Part shown: piece by piece, positions 14,101-25,737 of the stretch
Layout: the number at the start of each line of letters is the position of its first letter
Numbering within the stretch: the first letter of the stretch is position 1
Source of the DNA: Annulohypoxylon bovei var. microspora
Taxonomy: Eukaryota; Ascomycota; Sordariomycetes; Xylariales; Hypoxylaceae
DNA: 64,000 nt
Direction: 5' to 3'
Assembly (NCBI GenBank): GCA_022836615.1
Contig: MU405286.1
Span: 124,001 to 188,000, forward strand
The notes under the pieces: model-generated
Databases searched by the model: none
What the model saw: the letters and a program-made list of their open reading frames with translations, nothing else
Told to the model about the DNA's origin: nothing
Position numbers and translations under genes: made by a program

Positions 14101-17100
14101 GGTGTAAATGTGACGAGGCAAAACATGCCGTCTGTGACAATCTAACGCCCTGTTTTACAGTCATTAGGTAGGTACCTAAGTTAGAAAGACGGAAAGGAAA
14201 TTCCCATGCATTATGCTCTGCGACATTCCTGGGTCTAGTATATTACATAAGGCGTCTGAACTGTAAACTGCATCATACATTGGTCCTTGGATATGTTCCT
14301 ATTTCGTTCTTGTGCAGGATATCATGTTGCGAGGCGGTTTCCCTATTGTTCGAGACCCGGCTAGACTCTCTTCCCAGCCACGGGCAGTAAGGGCATAGAG
14401 GTTCATAGCAGCTGCGATGATAGCCGGCTAGATGCAGGACCAAAATTTCATGCATGTCTCTATTGCAGAATTTGCTTCTTGTTTTTCAATCAGGCACGAG
14501 GTTTCCACGTTCTTCAACCTGGAGAACTGGTGCCCGCTCCTTAAGGATCTATCACGACATATCCGCCACTAGTGGCCACTATGATCACTCAACTTTACGT
14601 CAATTTCGCGTTATTCCCATCGTGGCTGCGACGCCGTGTCGTATGTACATATGCCCACGCATGTTTCTTAATAACGACACACCATGGCTGGTTTGACGCA
14701 TAAGTAAGCTAATGTGGCTTACCGTAACATAGAAGGATCCCACTCCGTCATCTCATTGGCCTCTCCGCACCGACGCAGCGGTTCCCATTTCCCATCACAT
14801 TCGTGGCTGCACCGTGAAGCTTGGGGAAAGCCATGATGTTTACTTGACTATTGCTTATCGTAGCTAGGATTGCACAAGGCGATCCTGAGACGTTAGTGTC
14901 ACACATTACCGTTGACTGGGTCCCTTGCCTCTGTGGCTAGCTAGAGGTCCGAAAGGGCGGACGATGGCTTGAAATCCCTGGCGTAAACATGCCAATTCTA
15001 ACATGTTGATGTTAGTGCTGATGTTTCTTCCAAGACTTTGAAGCCACTTTCAAGCACATCTAGGATCGAGCCCTATGATCGACCCAGGGAGGGAGCGCCC
15101 ATTACCTCGTCGTCCCACCTGGCTGGCACACGGGAAATTTACTCGCGTTATCATTCCCAATCCATCGGATAGGATTCGTCTCCGAGCAAAGGATCGCCAC
15201 CGTCAGGCGCTGTGCTTACTTACCACGAGAAAGGGGAACCACAGTCGAGATGTATCAAGCCGTGGGAAAATGTCCGTGACTGGACCCTGTTCTAATGACG
15301 CAGGCACGGAACCGCGCTGCCGAAAACAAGAGTAAGACGAGCACGCTAGGTTCACATATGGTTCGGAAATACCACGAGGTGGCTTCGCCACTGTTGTTTC
15401 TGTAGCACGATGACTATCCCATTCGAGACGGCTATGAGTACAACGCAATGAGAGAGATATACCATTAGTGCCTCAGGACAGAATGCAAGCCCCGATGGCT
15501 TTCGAGCGTCTCCAATTAGCGCTCCCTGTCCCGGAGGATCACCATAATCAGACCACGTCCAAGATCTTGGGCGTACCAATTGAAGGACCCCTGGAATTCC
15601 CTAAGGAACAGAACCCAAGAAGGCGGGAGGGTTTAGAGCAACAGTCTGCGAACCAGGTTTATACAACTTAATGCAAGCCCGTGTTGCCTTACTGCTATTC
15701 GATCCCGAACGATCCTATCCGGAGCAACGGGCGGGATCGTGACGGCCCCCAATGTCTCTGGTCCCGGATAATTTTTCACTAAGTGACGGCACCTGACTTT
15801 GTGCGCCATGAGCTTATTCGAGACTCAGGGATAGGAAGAGGTAACCCCCTTTGCATAAGGTTGTGTGGCAGCACATTGCCTGACTTCAATGCTCCCCTAC
15901 ACGGGTAAAATGACATTGTGCGACGCCGGTAAATCACCTTCTTTCATCGAGAGGAGGGCAGCAGCAACCCGGATCGCGATCAGGATCGTCTCACTCGCCA
16001 AATAGATCCTCGATTTCATCTGCGTTTCCTCCCTGGCCGGAGCGGTCCTGAGTGGACGGTAAGAAATCGCGTACATACCTGCGTCGTCCATTATCATTCT
16101 CGCCCAACGTCCAATCTGCATAGGTAGCCTTATTAGGCGTCAGCAGTCATGAGACTTTCCGCGCATGCACCTTGCCGTCCTGCTTGTCTATCGTCGTCGC
16201 TTGCGTCCGAGATCGCAGACCCTGCAATACCACGCTGGTCTTACTTGGAGGTCATCACCCTACTGCCACGGCAGCCGATGCTGCCTCCAATCGCCCCTTT
16301 TTGCTTTGTTATACCCTCTTCTCAAACCCGTCGCGAAGTCTTGAGCTTTTTTTAATTTAGATGTTCTGGTTGCAGTTCTGAAACGTCGAATGTTGGTCGC
16401 CTTTCCCATCGGCAGATACGGGCATTGGGGAGCCTGCATCAGAATGGATGACGCGCAATGCCTTCTTCTCGCCGTTCGCCGGCATCCTATTCTCGGTTTG
16501 CCATAGATGCCTGTATCGAATACTGACGCCAAGGTTCGTTCTGATACAACTACTGCATGCTGAATATTATGGCTACGAGGGCATCGTCGCTAGGAGGATG
16601 CCCTCATCCCGGCGAGCGTGATTGCAATGAGCGATGGCACTTCTACTAATTTCTCACTCTAGGACTAGCTGCCTAACTTGGCAACCACATCACTTCAACC
16701 ATCGTGGCCGTCACCTTCCTTGACCGGTGACCCGCTATGGGCATTTACTATGACGAGTGGTACGTAACTAGAGTGGGCAATTGCTTATGAAGACCCTCGA
16801 ACTCTTACCGCCTCGTCGCAAGAATTTTATAGGAATGCATTTAGCCTTAACGGACGTAGGGCGGACATAGGATGGCGCCATGTTAGAGCAAGGTCTAGCT
16901 CGTCAAAACAGACAAGCATCGAGTTCTAGTCGAGCAAGGTGGATATCTTCATGGATCATGACGGCTAACATGGATATAGAACAGGCCATCGTGGGCTATG
17001 ACTGATATTGTTTGTCTCGAATTTCATCCTCAATAGACGTACGCCCTCGACTGCAGCGAGAGGTCAGCATCTCAGTTAGGCAAGTTCACACGTGTAGCAA

Positions 17101-18275
17101 AAGACCTTGCTGTAAGAGATATCGTCTTTTGACATTTATTCCCGAAAATGTACTCGGGGTAGGAGATATATTTGCGGTCATCTATGACACGTTAGCCTGC
17201 TGGAGCAAGAAAAACAAGAACCGAGAGTCGGCTCGTTTCTGACATTCTGTATAATGCCGTAATATTCATTAAGACGATGCTATATTCTCGTATATCATAT
17301 GAATGACTTGCGACTCTCCCACAATCGTTCACTATTGTAAGGGGTGCTAAGCAATGGCTTTTAGGCTATGTTTCCGTCGGCAAGCACCATTTCCTCACCC
17401 TTATGGACGACCGAGAATCGTTAATAGAGTGGAAATTCTTCGTGCCCCTGACTTGTAACATTCTATCGCGAGCTTTATCGAAAGCAGAAGCCCGATCGAT
17501 TTAACAAGTGAGAAAATAAGAATACCATAGGTTATGAGAAACTTCTTGTTGCGGATATGGCAGAGCCTCCTTCTATCTCGTTTGACTATTGATGCTAGCC
17601 TCCTTATATTCGACAATATTAGAGTCGAACTATATTGTAACTAGCAAGAATACGACTAGGCTATATTCGATTTGGTGGACGTCTGTGATATAACGCCTCA
17701 AGTCCCTCATTAAGATAGTATCAGATTTGAAGCTATCGTGATCCTGACATGGGTTCTCATCGATTCCTAATACAGATAAGCATTATAGTCTGCGGGCCTT
17801 CCGCAGAAATACCGTTCTCATTCACCTATATTCACTCAAACCCTCGTATCTAGAGATTGATAATGCCAACACTCAGTTACTGATATAACTTATCATATGG
17901 CTTTCGAGGAAGAAGACAACTTCAAATGTCCTTGGATGTACTTAGGTGGTGATAGATGAGTGTAACGGTACTTTGGTACCTGGATGACGTTGAATTAAAG
18001 TGTGTACATCGGTACCAATTGATGCACTGACCAGGTGCATTGGATGTGGGTCCGTACGCACGGTAAAATAGCTTTTCCATTTCCCGCGGGGGAGCTCCAA
18101 AAATTCTAGGTGGACAAGCACAATTTCAAGATCGGGATACAAGCTTCGCGACGTGACATCTCAACAAGATCTTGTCGTTAGTTGCTCTTAGAAGGTCACA
18201 TTTGGTGCCTTTTATTCTGGTTTAATTCAAATACCCCAAAACACCCAGAAATTCCACCGACACACCTCTTCCAAC

Positions 18276-20143
18276 ATGCAGGCTCCCGTTGTGGTTATGA
18301 GTGAGCCCCTCCATCATCCATGAGCTTGCCTAGCTTCCACGAACGCAGACAAAACTGACTATAAATAACAGACACCCAGAGTGGTGAAAGACAGACTGGA
18401 CGAAAAGCTCAGCTGTCGAACATCGCCGCCGCGAAGACGTATGATTATACCCCCTATAACTCTACCCCTCGTGCCTCCCCCGCTAAACCCAACCTTTAGT
18501 GTCTCCGATATCATTCGATCATGTCTCGGTCCTAAAGCTATGTTGAAGATGCTGTTGGATCCTATGGGCGGTATTGTCTTGACGAACGATGGCCACGCTA
18601 TCCTGCGAGAAATCGAGGTGTCACATCCAGCCGCAAAAAGCATGATCGAGCTTAGCAGAACACAAGATGAGGAAGTAGGTGATGGCACAACAACCGTCAT
18701 TATCATGGGTCAGTAATCCGCTCTCCATAGATCTATTTTCTAGGGGGTTGATACTAACTATAAGCTAGCTGGCGAGATTCTAGCATATGCCCTCCCGCAA
18801 CTAGAACGAAATATACATCCCGTCGTTATCATTTCCGCCTTCAAGCGTGCGCTCAAGGACGCGCTAGAAATCATCGACGAGATATCCTTACCTATAGACA
18901 TCAACGACGACAAGGCTATGTTTGGCCTTATCTCCTCTTCTATCGGCACTAAATTCGTTTCGAGATGGACGGACCTGATGTGCAGCTTAGCTCTTAATGC
19001 TGTCCGAACAGTCACCTGGGAGGCTGGAAATGGCAAGAAGGAAGTCGACATCAAGCGATATGCGCGTGTGGAGAAGGTCCCTGGTGGTGAGATTGAAGAC
19101 AGCAGGGTCTTGGACGGTGTTATGCTCAACAAGGATATTACCCACCCGAAGATGCGACGGAAGATCGAGAACCCGAGAATCGTTCTTCTAGATTGTCCGT
19201 TGGAATATAAGAAGGGAGAGTCTCAGACGAACATCGAGATCACGAAAGAGGAAGACTGGAACCGTATCCTGCAGATTGAAGAAGAACAGGTCAAGGCTAT
19301 GTGCGAGGCTATCCTGGCCTTCAAGCCTGATCTGGTCATTACGGAGAAGGGCGTTTCGGATCTCGCACAGCACTACTTTGTGAAGGCAAACGTTACCGCC
19401 CTGCGCAGAGTTCGAAAGACGGACAACAACAGAATAGCCCGTGCGACTGGCGCAACTATCGTAAACAGGGTGGACGATCTCCAAGAATCTGACATTGGAA
19501 CTCAGTGCGGCCTATTCGAAATCGAGAAGATCGGTGATGAGTACTTCACTTTCCTTACTCAGTGCAAAACACCCAAGGCTTGCACAGTCTTGCTTCGTGG
19601 CCCCTCCAAGGACATCCTGAATGAGATTGAGCGAAATCTCCAAGACGCTATGGGAGTAGCTCGCAACGTTATGTTCCACCCTAGACTATCACCGGGCGGT
19701 GGAGCTACCGAGATGGCAGTTTCAGTACGACTAAACCAACTAGCGAGAAACATCGAAGGCGTACAACAATGGCCGTACAAGGCAGTTGCCGACGCTCTAG
19801 AAGTTATCCCCCGAACCTTAGTACAGAATGCTGGTGCTAGTCCAGTAAGAGTTCTCACTGAACTCCGTGCTAAGCAGGCAGAGGGTAAGAGTTCGTGGGG
19901 TATCAACGGAGATACTGGAACGATCGTGGACATGCAGGAGTATGGCATCTGGGAGCCCGAGGCGATCAAGCTTCAGAGCATCAAGACCGCCGTCGAGGTA
20001 AGATTCTGTGATCATTCTACTCATATGCCTAAGTACTAACACTATCACAGTCCGCTTGTCTCTTGTTGAGAGTTGACGACATCTGCAGCGCGAAGAAGGC
20101 GCAGCAAGCTGGTGCCCCGGGACTAGGTGGTGGAGATGACTAA
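18276..20143 (+). CDS. CCT3: T-complex protein 1 subunit gamma (CCT3 chaperonin)
   Basis: Gamma subunit of the cytosolic TRiC/CCT chaperonin, the double-ring ATPase that folds actin, tubulin and other proteins. Exons 18276-18300, 18372-18438, 18500-18708, 18769-19997 and 20051-20143 join in phase to 540 residues, the usual length. The joined N-terminus reads MQAPVVVM then NTQSGERQTGRKAQLSNIAA, typical of CCT3. Group II chaperonin ATP-site motifs are present: LGPKAMLKMLLDPMGG, TNDGHAIL and GDGTTT, followed later by the GGGATEMA segment. The third intron carries the branch sequence TACTAAC. The last exon gives the hydrophilic tail ending GGGDD. The four introns lie mostly at the 5' end, common in fungal housekeeping genes. 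The start is fixed by the conserved N-terminus spliced from a 25-base first exon. Confidence 0.97.
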
Positions 20144-21371
20144 AGAAAAAAAGGAAATTAATCGATGAAGGTGCCAAGCAAGCCTATTACATACGGAATA
20201 CCAAAAGGACATACCCCTGTACCACCGACTGGTCTAAAATTCACGAGATAGATGAAATAGATGGCTTCGCTACCACACTGACTTAATCATGACTTTTGTG
20301 TCACCTTATTCACGGAACATTGGGACTGCCCTGTTTGATAGTACAAGGTCAGTTTCTCTTAAGTGAGGTGGCGTTTCCTTCCGGCGTGTGATCTAAAATA
20401 TCTGATTCAGACGTGAGTTCTCATTAGAAACCCGGTATTTGGGTAGGTAGACAAGAGGTTTTGGATGATGCTCTAAACGATTAATCTAGTAAAAGTATCT
20501 ATTCGACAGCTATATTTGCTATGGTCTATACTTTTTTTTGGTAAGTTTCAACTGTAACCGCATGTTTATACACCTAACATTCTCACAAGCTTCGATCTAT
20601 CATTATAGATCCAAAACCTCCCGTCATTACATAAAAAGAACAAAGCAAATTTATCATCCGAAAATCAAGTTTGAACTATCCAGCAACTTTAATATGTAAC
20701 ATAGCATATCTTGCTCACTTGCAAACCTTATAGGTTTGCTTCTTGAATAGGTATGGATATAAACTCATCAGCATCTCACCTAGTCGTTTTAAATTTCTAC
20801 CCTCTCTCCCGAGCACAGGGATGATGCAAGTCTCCTAAATACAGATGTATACGATAATTTGAATGATAACAGGCATATTCCAATAATGTTGCGCGGGATA
20901 TCAGAGTATACCCGAATATATTCATATAATTACAAGAGCAACCATAGATCTTGTACTATCCTGTAGTACCTATAATGGGTTTACAGGTGGTGATTAGTGG
21001 AAGCAGTTGGAAGTATGCATCACGATACACTCACTAAGTACACTAGGTATATACTTGGTTGCCGCCGACTACACTTACCGCTAAAAGACGAGTCATATTG
21101 CCCGTGTCTTCCACCGCCCCTGCCAACTAATATTTAAGAAAACTTTTATTCTACACTCATCTTTTATTTTATTTTCTCCCCTCCACATATACGCAAACTT
21201 TTGTGCAACTTAACAGTACCTAGCAAGACAACAAATCTTTTGCGCACAATAACATCTTCCTGCCTTCAAGCAGATTCTACCTTTACTTCTCTTCTTACTG
21301 TCACATACTCATCACCGCCGCAACCCTATTTCCTTCCTTCTCCCTTCCCGAAACCCGCACCCAGTGCCATC
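20144..21371. other. intergenic between CCT3 and the following gene
   Basis: No gene found. The left part is the CCT3 3' flank. The right end holds an AT-rich and pyrimidine-rich stretch (about 21130-21190) that looks like the core promoter and 5' leader of the next gene. Confidence 0.6.
21131..21190 (+). promoter_or_regulatory. putative core promoter (TATTTAAG plus CT-rich tract)
   Basis: A TATTTAAG element at 21131-21138 is followed by a long T/C-rich run ending near 21190, about 180-240 bases before the ATG at 21372. Pyrimidine tracts near the transcription start are common in filamentous fungi. Position and composition are the only evidence. Confidence 0.3.
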
Positions 21372-23034
21372 ATGCCCGTCCTTACTAGAAAGCGTAAGGC
21401 GGAACTCGAGTCTGCAGAGAAAGAAGTGCAGCGGCAGTTGTTGCTAGAAGCTGAGCATGCCACGGAGGAACATCCCTCCAAGCGCCAGAAACGGGATGAC
21501 CCGTTCAAGAGAACTGACCCATTCCGCCCTATTGTATGTCTCTCTCCGTTTATATATATTTGTTAATATTGTTCATTTCTTCTGTTCTTCATTTACTTCC
21601 CCACTTCCTAGGCTGTCTTTCCTAAAAAAGTCATTAGGAACCCATACTTCCAAAACATGCTTGAAGCCCCAGAGATCCTCGAGGAAATACTAACTCTTGT
21701 TATTATAGTCTCCTCCCCCTAAGACAGTGTTGCGTCGACGCGGCCAGGTCAAGTACTCCACGTTGAAGAAGAGACCCACTAAGTCTCAGCAACTACTGCC
21801 GATGGTCTTTTTCACCGTGCCAGAAGCCAACCCAGCTCGACAAGTCTCGGCCAAGAGCCGAAGTAGCAACGATGTGGACACTATATTGGCCACAAAGTCT
21901 TTGGTCGATCATGTAGAGTAAGTTAGCATTTTAATCTGCCCTATTTCCCCTCGTCGAGCTCACTTAAACCCCAACCCATCCAGCCCCTTGAAAATGAATA
22001 CAAGAGAATAAAAAACGTCTACGCAAGACATACTAACGATATATATTAGTAAATATGGCGTCGAAGCGATGCCGAGCCGTGAGGCTCTCGAGAGCTGGCT
22101 CGAAGAGCATAAGGATGAGTTCATCCAAGCAAGAGCGGAGCGAACTCGTCAACAGCCCACTCCGATTCGCCGCACACAGGCGGCCCCTCACGCTCCCGGT
22201 CATACTGGGCCCGAATCAGAATCTTCAGCTGCCCGTCATCCAGCTGTGAGACCGTCTATTAACCAACCTGGTGTTACCATAGGCAATGGTGGAATATTCC
22301 GAAGAGCAGTTCGCCATGCTCGTCGCACTGCCGAGAGCCTCTTAAGCCGAGCTATTGCCGTGCTTGAGGAGACCATACCAGAAGAGCAGGTTCTCGTGAC
22401 CCTTATATACCAAGAACCCCAAGCACCTCGAGAACCCCAAGAGCCTCAGAACCACGCTAGTGTCGGGGCCGCGCTTGTCAGACCAATAGCACCCCCTCTA
22501 GACCCTCGCTTCTTCCACCCAAACGGACAATTACATTCCGTATATAAGTATCTTACCGCTCAAATTCCCCTCCCACAACAGTGGGTGAGATGGGCTATTC
22601 ACAACGATATCCCAAACGTCCCCGGACGAGGAGATATTCGAGAGGCCGGGACCTACGTAGCCGAAGACACTTTTGACTACGACGCCCTATACCAAGCAAT
22701 CCACCGCGGCCATTTCAAGACTGGGAGGATAGAGATCGATTACTACCTGGACCATTGGCCGGGGGTCGAGGGACGAAGAGACGACATGATCGCCGACTTG
22801 GAGTTACACGAATTCCGTATCACGCTAGATGAGCAACAACCGAATGACCGCTTGTTGGAGAAGTCTGGTGCGCCGTCGCCGGAACCTCCCCCTCCCTCCG
22901 AATCAGCACATCGGCCAGGCTCTGAGTTCCCTGTCTCCCGCTCTACATATAGCCTTCCTGATCATTTTTCCGACACGACGGGTTACGCCACGAGCCAAGC
23001 TACGATTTCGGATTTCGGAGATGAAGATAGCTAG
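21372..23034 (+). CDS. unrecognised nuclear-type protein, facing paralogue A
   Basis: Three exons (21372-21533, 21709-21917, 22050-23034) join in phase to 451 residues. Both introns end in clear acceptors with TACTAAC branch sequences upstream. I recognise no named domain. The N-terminus is basic, with two possible nuclear signals (RKRK, KRQKR). A motif around residues 106-157 contains SWLEE and F..AR, and matches the gene at 25738-26946 over 52 ungapped residues (19 identities). A second shared block, RR.V...R.....LLSRA, follows. Residues about 260-390 look globular, rich in Trp, Tyr, His and Asp; the tail is Ser/Pro-rich and acidic. The ATG is the first in a frame that reads into the conserved part. 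A lineage-specific family is likely, and its function is unknown. Confidence 0.75.
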
Positions 23035-24107
23035 ACGACACAAGCTAGACCTGTGGAGTAATATATCGTGTCTTAATCAACCTGCCTGAAGCTCGACTCG
23101 AACCACCAAGTCACAAAATTCTATAAGTCTCCAAGATCGACCAGCCAGTTTCCCAGTCCAAGACGGCTCAAACTGCGCAAAGGCTAAGCTGTGATCAGCA
23201 AAGCCTTTGCAGCAATCGGAAGAGGCGGTGGCAAATATGAACAGCTAGGAATATACAAGAAACAAGAAGACGAAGAGGAGCCACCTGGTTACCTATCAAT
23301 TTAAAGTGAGGTTCCATACGTACCCACTTCCATACACATATTTACAGTATCCGACACATATCCGGCGACTGACTGCCAAACGCGATCTTGACGTTTGAGC
23401 TGTAGGATACAACGGGTTTTAAGGTAGTAGAAGATTAACCCTTATTCTTGAGCAATACCTTGCATCAGTCAAGATCAGAAATATACCAGTTGATCCGGAA
23501 AATCAACCGGTTAAATACAGTCGTCTGATTCGATCTAACCCAACGGATGTACAGAATGGCCATAACAACAAAGGATATATGTCCTCTCTTCGAAAATATA
23601 GGCTGATTCTTATGACAATATAACCAATGCCAGAGGTTTATTATAGGCGATTTTGCTATACCAGAAAAATAGCGCCGCCCCTGGTATAAGGGACCTTTTT
23701 ACCCCCTTTTCGGCAAACTAAACACCAAATTTAGCCCAATGGAGGGCGGAAACGAAGAAGGATGAACATTTGGAATCCTATCAGTTTATAACGCCGCTGT
23801 TTAATTCTAATATATATATAAGATTAGAGTTATACTCACTTCCCAATTGACGTCGGTCTAAGGGTTACGTGTCTGGTTACATAACCATACCCTTTTAACA
23901 CACATTGCTTATTCCTTCCTTGGTCAGCCCTGATACAACCATACACAAATTATGAAATGGCGTCTTCTCCAAGAAAGGGGAAGAAGAAAGCTGAATAGGA
24001 GGCGTCCAAAACCAAGGACGAGCCATGGACGCGCGGGGCGGATCATGAACATTTAAAACAACACCCTAGAAATTCCGAACGAAAAAGGCCGTATAGCGCA
24101 CGATGCG
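23035..24107. other. AT-rich spacer before the helicase-like fragment
   Basis: No intact gene. The part from about 23400 to 23960 is visibly AT-rich. From 23955 a frame opens (MASSPRKGKKKAE) but stops after 13 codons. The following in-frame residues are charged and could be a decayed upstream part of the helicase-like fragment. Confidence 0.4.
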
Positions 24108-24419
24108 ATGGACGACTCTAAGCTAAAATTTCCGGCTTATATACCTTTTACTAAAGGTATGCCCATAAGAATTTCCAAGAACACCCACCCAGGTTTGAAG
24201 GTGGTAAACGGCGCCCAGTATACTGCGGAAGAATTCATCCCGAATCCCAAAAGCATCATTTTGGGAATAGGTCCGGACTTCTTCACTATGATGGGCTCTA
24301 CGAAGGCCCTCTTACTGTTCTCGAAAACAACAAAGGATACTCGGTTGGCTGGGTTAACCTCAGACAGCCTACGACCACGAGGCGGCATAAGCATGAATTA
24401 CGGTCCGTACCGAGCATAA
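24108..24419 (+). pseudogene. decayed helicase-like mobile-element fragment
   Basis: A 103-codon frame begins with a segment resembling the C-terminal part of fungal PIF1/Helitron-type helicases, where a hydrophobic IPFTKGMP segment leads into N(T/K)H.GLK(V/R)VNGAQYTA. Here IPFTKGMPIRISKNTHPGLK is followed by VVNGAQYTAEEFIPNP. The helicase core (Walker A and B, motifs III-VI) is absent and stops interrupt both flanks, so this is a remnant, not a gene. The downstream frame at 24597-24836 may be more of the same element. I rely on remembered family appearance; a profile search is needed. A host gene exon is the alternative. Confidence 0.4.
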
Positions 24420-25737
24420 TATATTCTTCATAAAGATCCTCGATTATGACTTCAATACGAGAACAACATTAATTATAACATACTTTCGGGCGCCTGCACG
24501 ATTTGCAAAAATCGGAGCTGCGCGTTTGGGGTTTCAACCCTGGAACCATCAGCACGGCAGCTTAGTTAAAACCGACACATTCCTGCGCCCGAGAGGTTGA
24601 GGAAGCCAACGGAGATGTCAAAAGGATCATGCTTCGAGAACACTGGACAAATCCGACAGCAAGAAATCGACCAGAACTCCTTAGACGAGCTCTTACAATA
24701 TACAACGGTGTCGCGAAGACTGGTGGTCATAGCAGTTTCCCCTATACATAACCAAGGAACCTCCAAAGGGAAGGGGAAGACCAGCCAGAAGTATCGAGGT
24801 CAACAGACACAGCGATGCCGGCAAAGTCGTCCCTAAGGAGTGGAAGCAGGGAAAAGGAAAAAAAAAGCCTTTTCTTTTTGAACTCTGAAACATTAACTAT
24901 GAGATTATCACGATTATGTGCGGCTTTGCTGAGGAAGTTTGAAAGATTGAAAAGCAACATATTACAACAACCCCCCTTCAAGGAGGAAGAGGGGCCTTAT
25001 ACATCACCACTGCAATTATCTTTTGCGCCATCCAAGATTTTATGGATCATGGCGGGAGGAGACTGAAGCGCTCAAATGGCATAATATGTTCCAAACACGA
25101 GCCACGTCGGATCGTCGGTGCGATTGCTATGACGAAGACTGCACTGTTGTGCGAAACCTAGAAGCAATCACCGTGAGATATCCTATTATTTTATCCTGGT
25201 TGTGACATTTTGGTGCTTTGTATATACATCGATCAACCCCTTAAGGCCAAAAGTTTCGCACATTTATTTGGGTCAATACCGTGTAAACCGAGATATTGGA
25301 ACACTGCGAGAGACCGCTTCATCTTGGTGTTGCTGAGTGCCCTGGGCTATAGCGGTTAGTCACTGAACTTTAGCGGAGATATCGCTACCTAGGTATTAGG
25401 CCTGAGGCTTGGCTTGAAGATAATACAGTGCCGATTGATTGCTAATCCAATCACGCACCGTTCAAGGGACCACGAAAGATGTGCGAAACTCTTAGCTTCG
25501 ACCTTCATACTGGAAAGGGAACTGGAAAAGGCCGACTAAGAATCTTGTGACAATAAAAAGCGAAGGAAAAATTCTACATAGTGACATGGTGAAATATTCC
25601 ATTACAGAAGTCAGGAATTAAATACTGAGAATGTGGTAAGGTATCTGTTCCGCCAATTGAAGATAATACATTACCATGCAAATGTAGACTCACACACAAG
25701 TGCACACCCCCTCTCGACCCGTATGTCTTAAAGGTAG
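24420..25737. other. intergenic, probable continuation of decayed element
   Basis: Open frames here are short and interrupted. A basic, Lys/Gln-rich frame at 24597-24836 could be element debris. No terminal repeats could be matched by eye around the fragment. The last 200 bases are the 3' flank of the minus-strand gene that follows. Confidence 0.4.

Larger units (their letters stand above)
2462..18275. other. 15.8-kb gene-poor region
   Basis: No open frame here looks like a real protein. The longest (about 120-135 codons, for example near 9526-9930 minus and 13326-13691 plus) lack domains, and I could not link them to neighbouring exons by splice sites. The sequence is not strongly AT-rich, so it is not an obvious heavily mutated (RIP) block. 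Short words built on CTACCTAGGTA and (GTAG)n recur, for example near 4431, 7089, 8170, 10550 and 14166. A pentanucleotide repeat sits at 5121-5150 and a T16 run near 3736. It may hold decayed elements or non-coding transcripts that cannot be recognised by eye. Confidence 0.5.
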
